A program made the position numbers and the translations under genes. Positions 63,937 to 64,000 of a stretch of 64,000 nucleotides of DNA are shown in pieces. The notes below the pieces were generated by a model. It was not told the DNA's origin. It made no database searches and saw only the letters and a list, made by a program, of their open reading frames with translations. Source of the DNA: Agapetus fuscipes (Eukaryota > Arthropoda > Insecta > Trichoptera > Glossosomatidae); contig OX637361.1 in assembly GCA_951799405.1 (NCBI GenBank), forward strand, positions 11,258,170 to 11,322,169. Reading direction: 5' to 3'. Within the stretch, counting starts at the first letter, position 1. Every line of letters starts with the position of its first letter.

Positions 63937-64000
63937 TTTTTCCCCGACATATAGCTCAGTCGTTTTATACTTTCTATATCTACTTTTTCATTGAAGGGCT

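Overview
The window looks like AT-rich insect DNA, probably from a moth or butterfly. The order is inferred from four things: an insect MTF-1 with a cysteine cluster, an RR-1 cuticle protein, a Spaetzle-like cystine-knot gene, and the TAGGTAGGTA/GTACCTA-type runs common in lepidopteran genomes. All four genes are split by introns that obey GT/AG, and the joined reading frames close without stops. No bacterial, phage or CRISPR features are present.

Layout. (1) 291-17709, minus: a complete six-exon MTF-1 gene (878 aa) with six C2H2 zinc fingers and a duplicated cysteine cluster. Its introns hold LINE stubs, SINEs, an 8-bp-TSD hAT element (8425-8954) and a 2-kb DNA transposon (11755-13763) carrying a broken DUF7869-like gene. 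(2) 17.7-28.8 kb: no host gene. It holds a hAT element (18061-18732), a compact LTR retrotransposon with identical LTRs and a 5-bp target duplication (19836-23655, minus), and a hAT element with a transposase remnant (25664-26734). (3) 28798-34641, plus: four exons of a secreted Spaetzle-type protein, first exon not found. The donor site of its first visible exon has been amplified into an array of about 21 GTGAG-type donor sequences. (4) 37618-50284, minus: a complete five-exon RR-1 cuticle protein gene (263 aa) whose last large intron contains a 2.3-kb element (41817-44084) with an 8-bp TSD. (5) 50.4-60.6 kb: repeats only. (6) 60694-61796, minus: a complete three-exon gene for an 84-residue secreted precursor with an RTRR cleavage site and a histidine-rich, basic 38-residue product. 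(7) 61.8-64 kb: repeats and SINEs.

Repeats make up much of the window. The main short families are: a chimeric SINE with a 5S rRNA-like head joined to a tRNA-like unit, ending in a tail shared with a LINE in this window; a tRNA-derived SINE of about 300 bp; a SINE-like family of about 240 bp (about 18 copies) with no tRNA or 5S head and an ATTAG-type tail; and a degenerate family whose core carries CCTAGCAAC and TGACGTCA-like sites. LINE relics are nearly all 5'-truncated C-terminal stubs. The four host genes are not an operon and show no obvious functional link.
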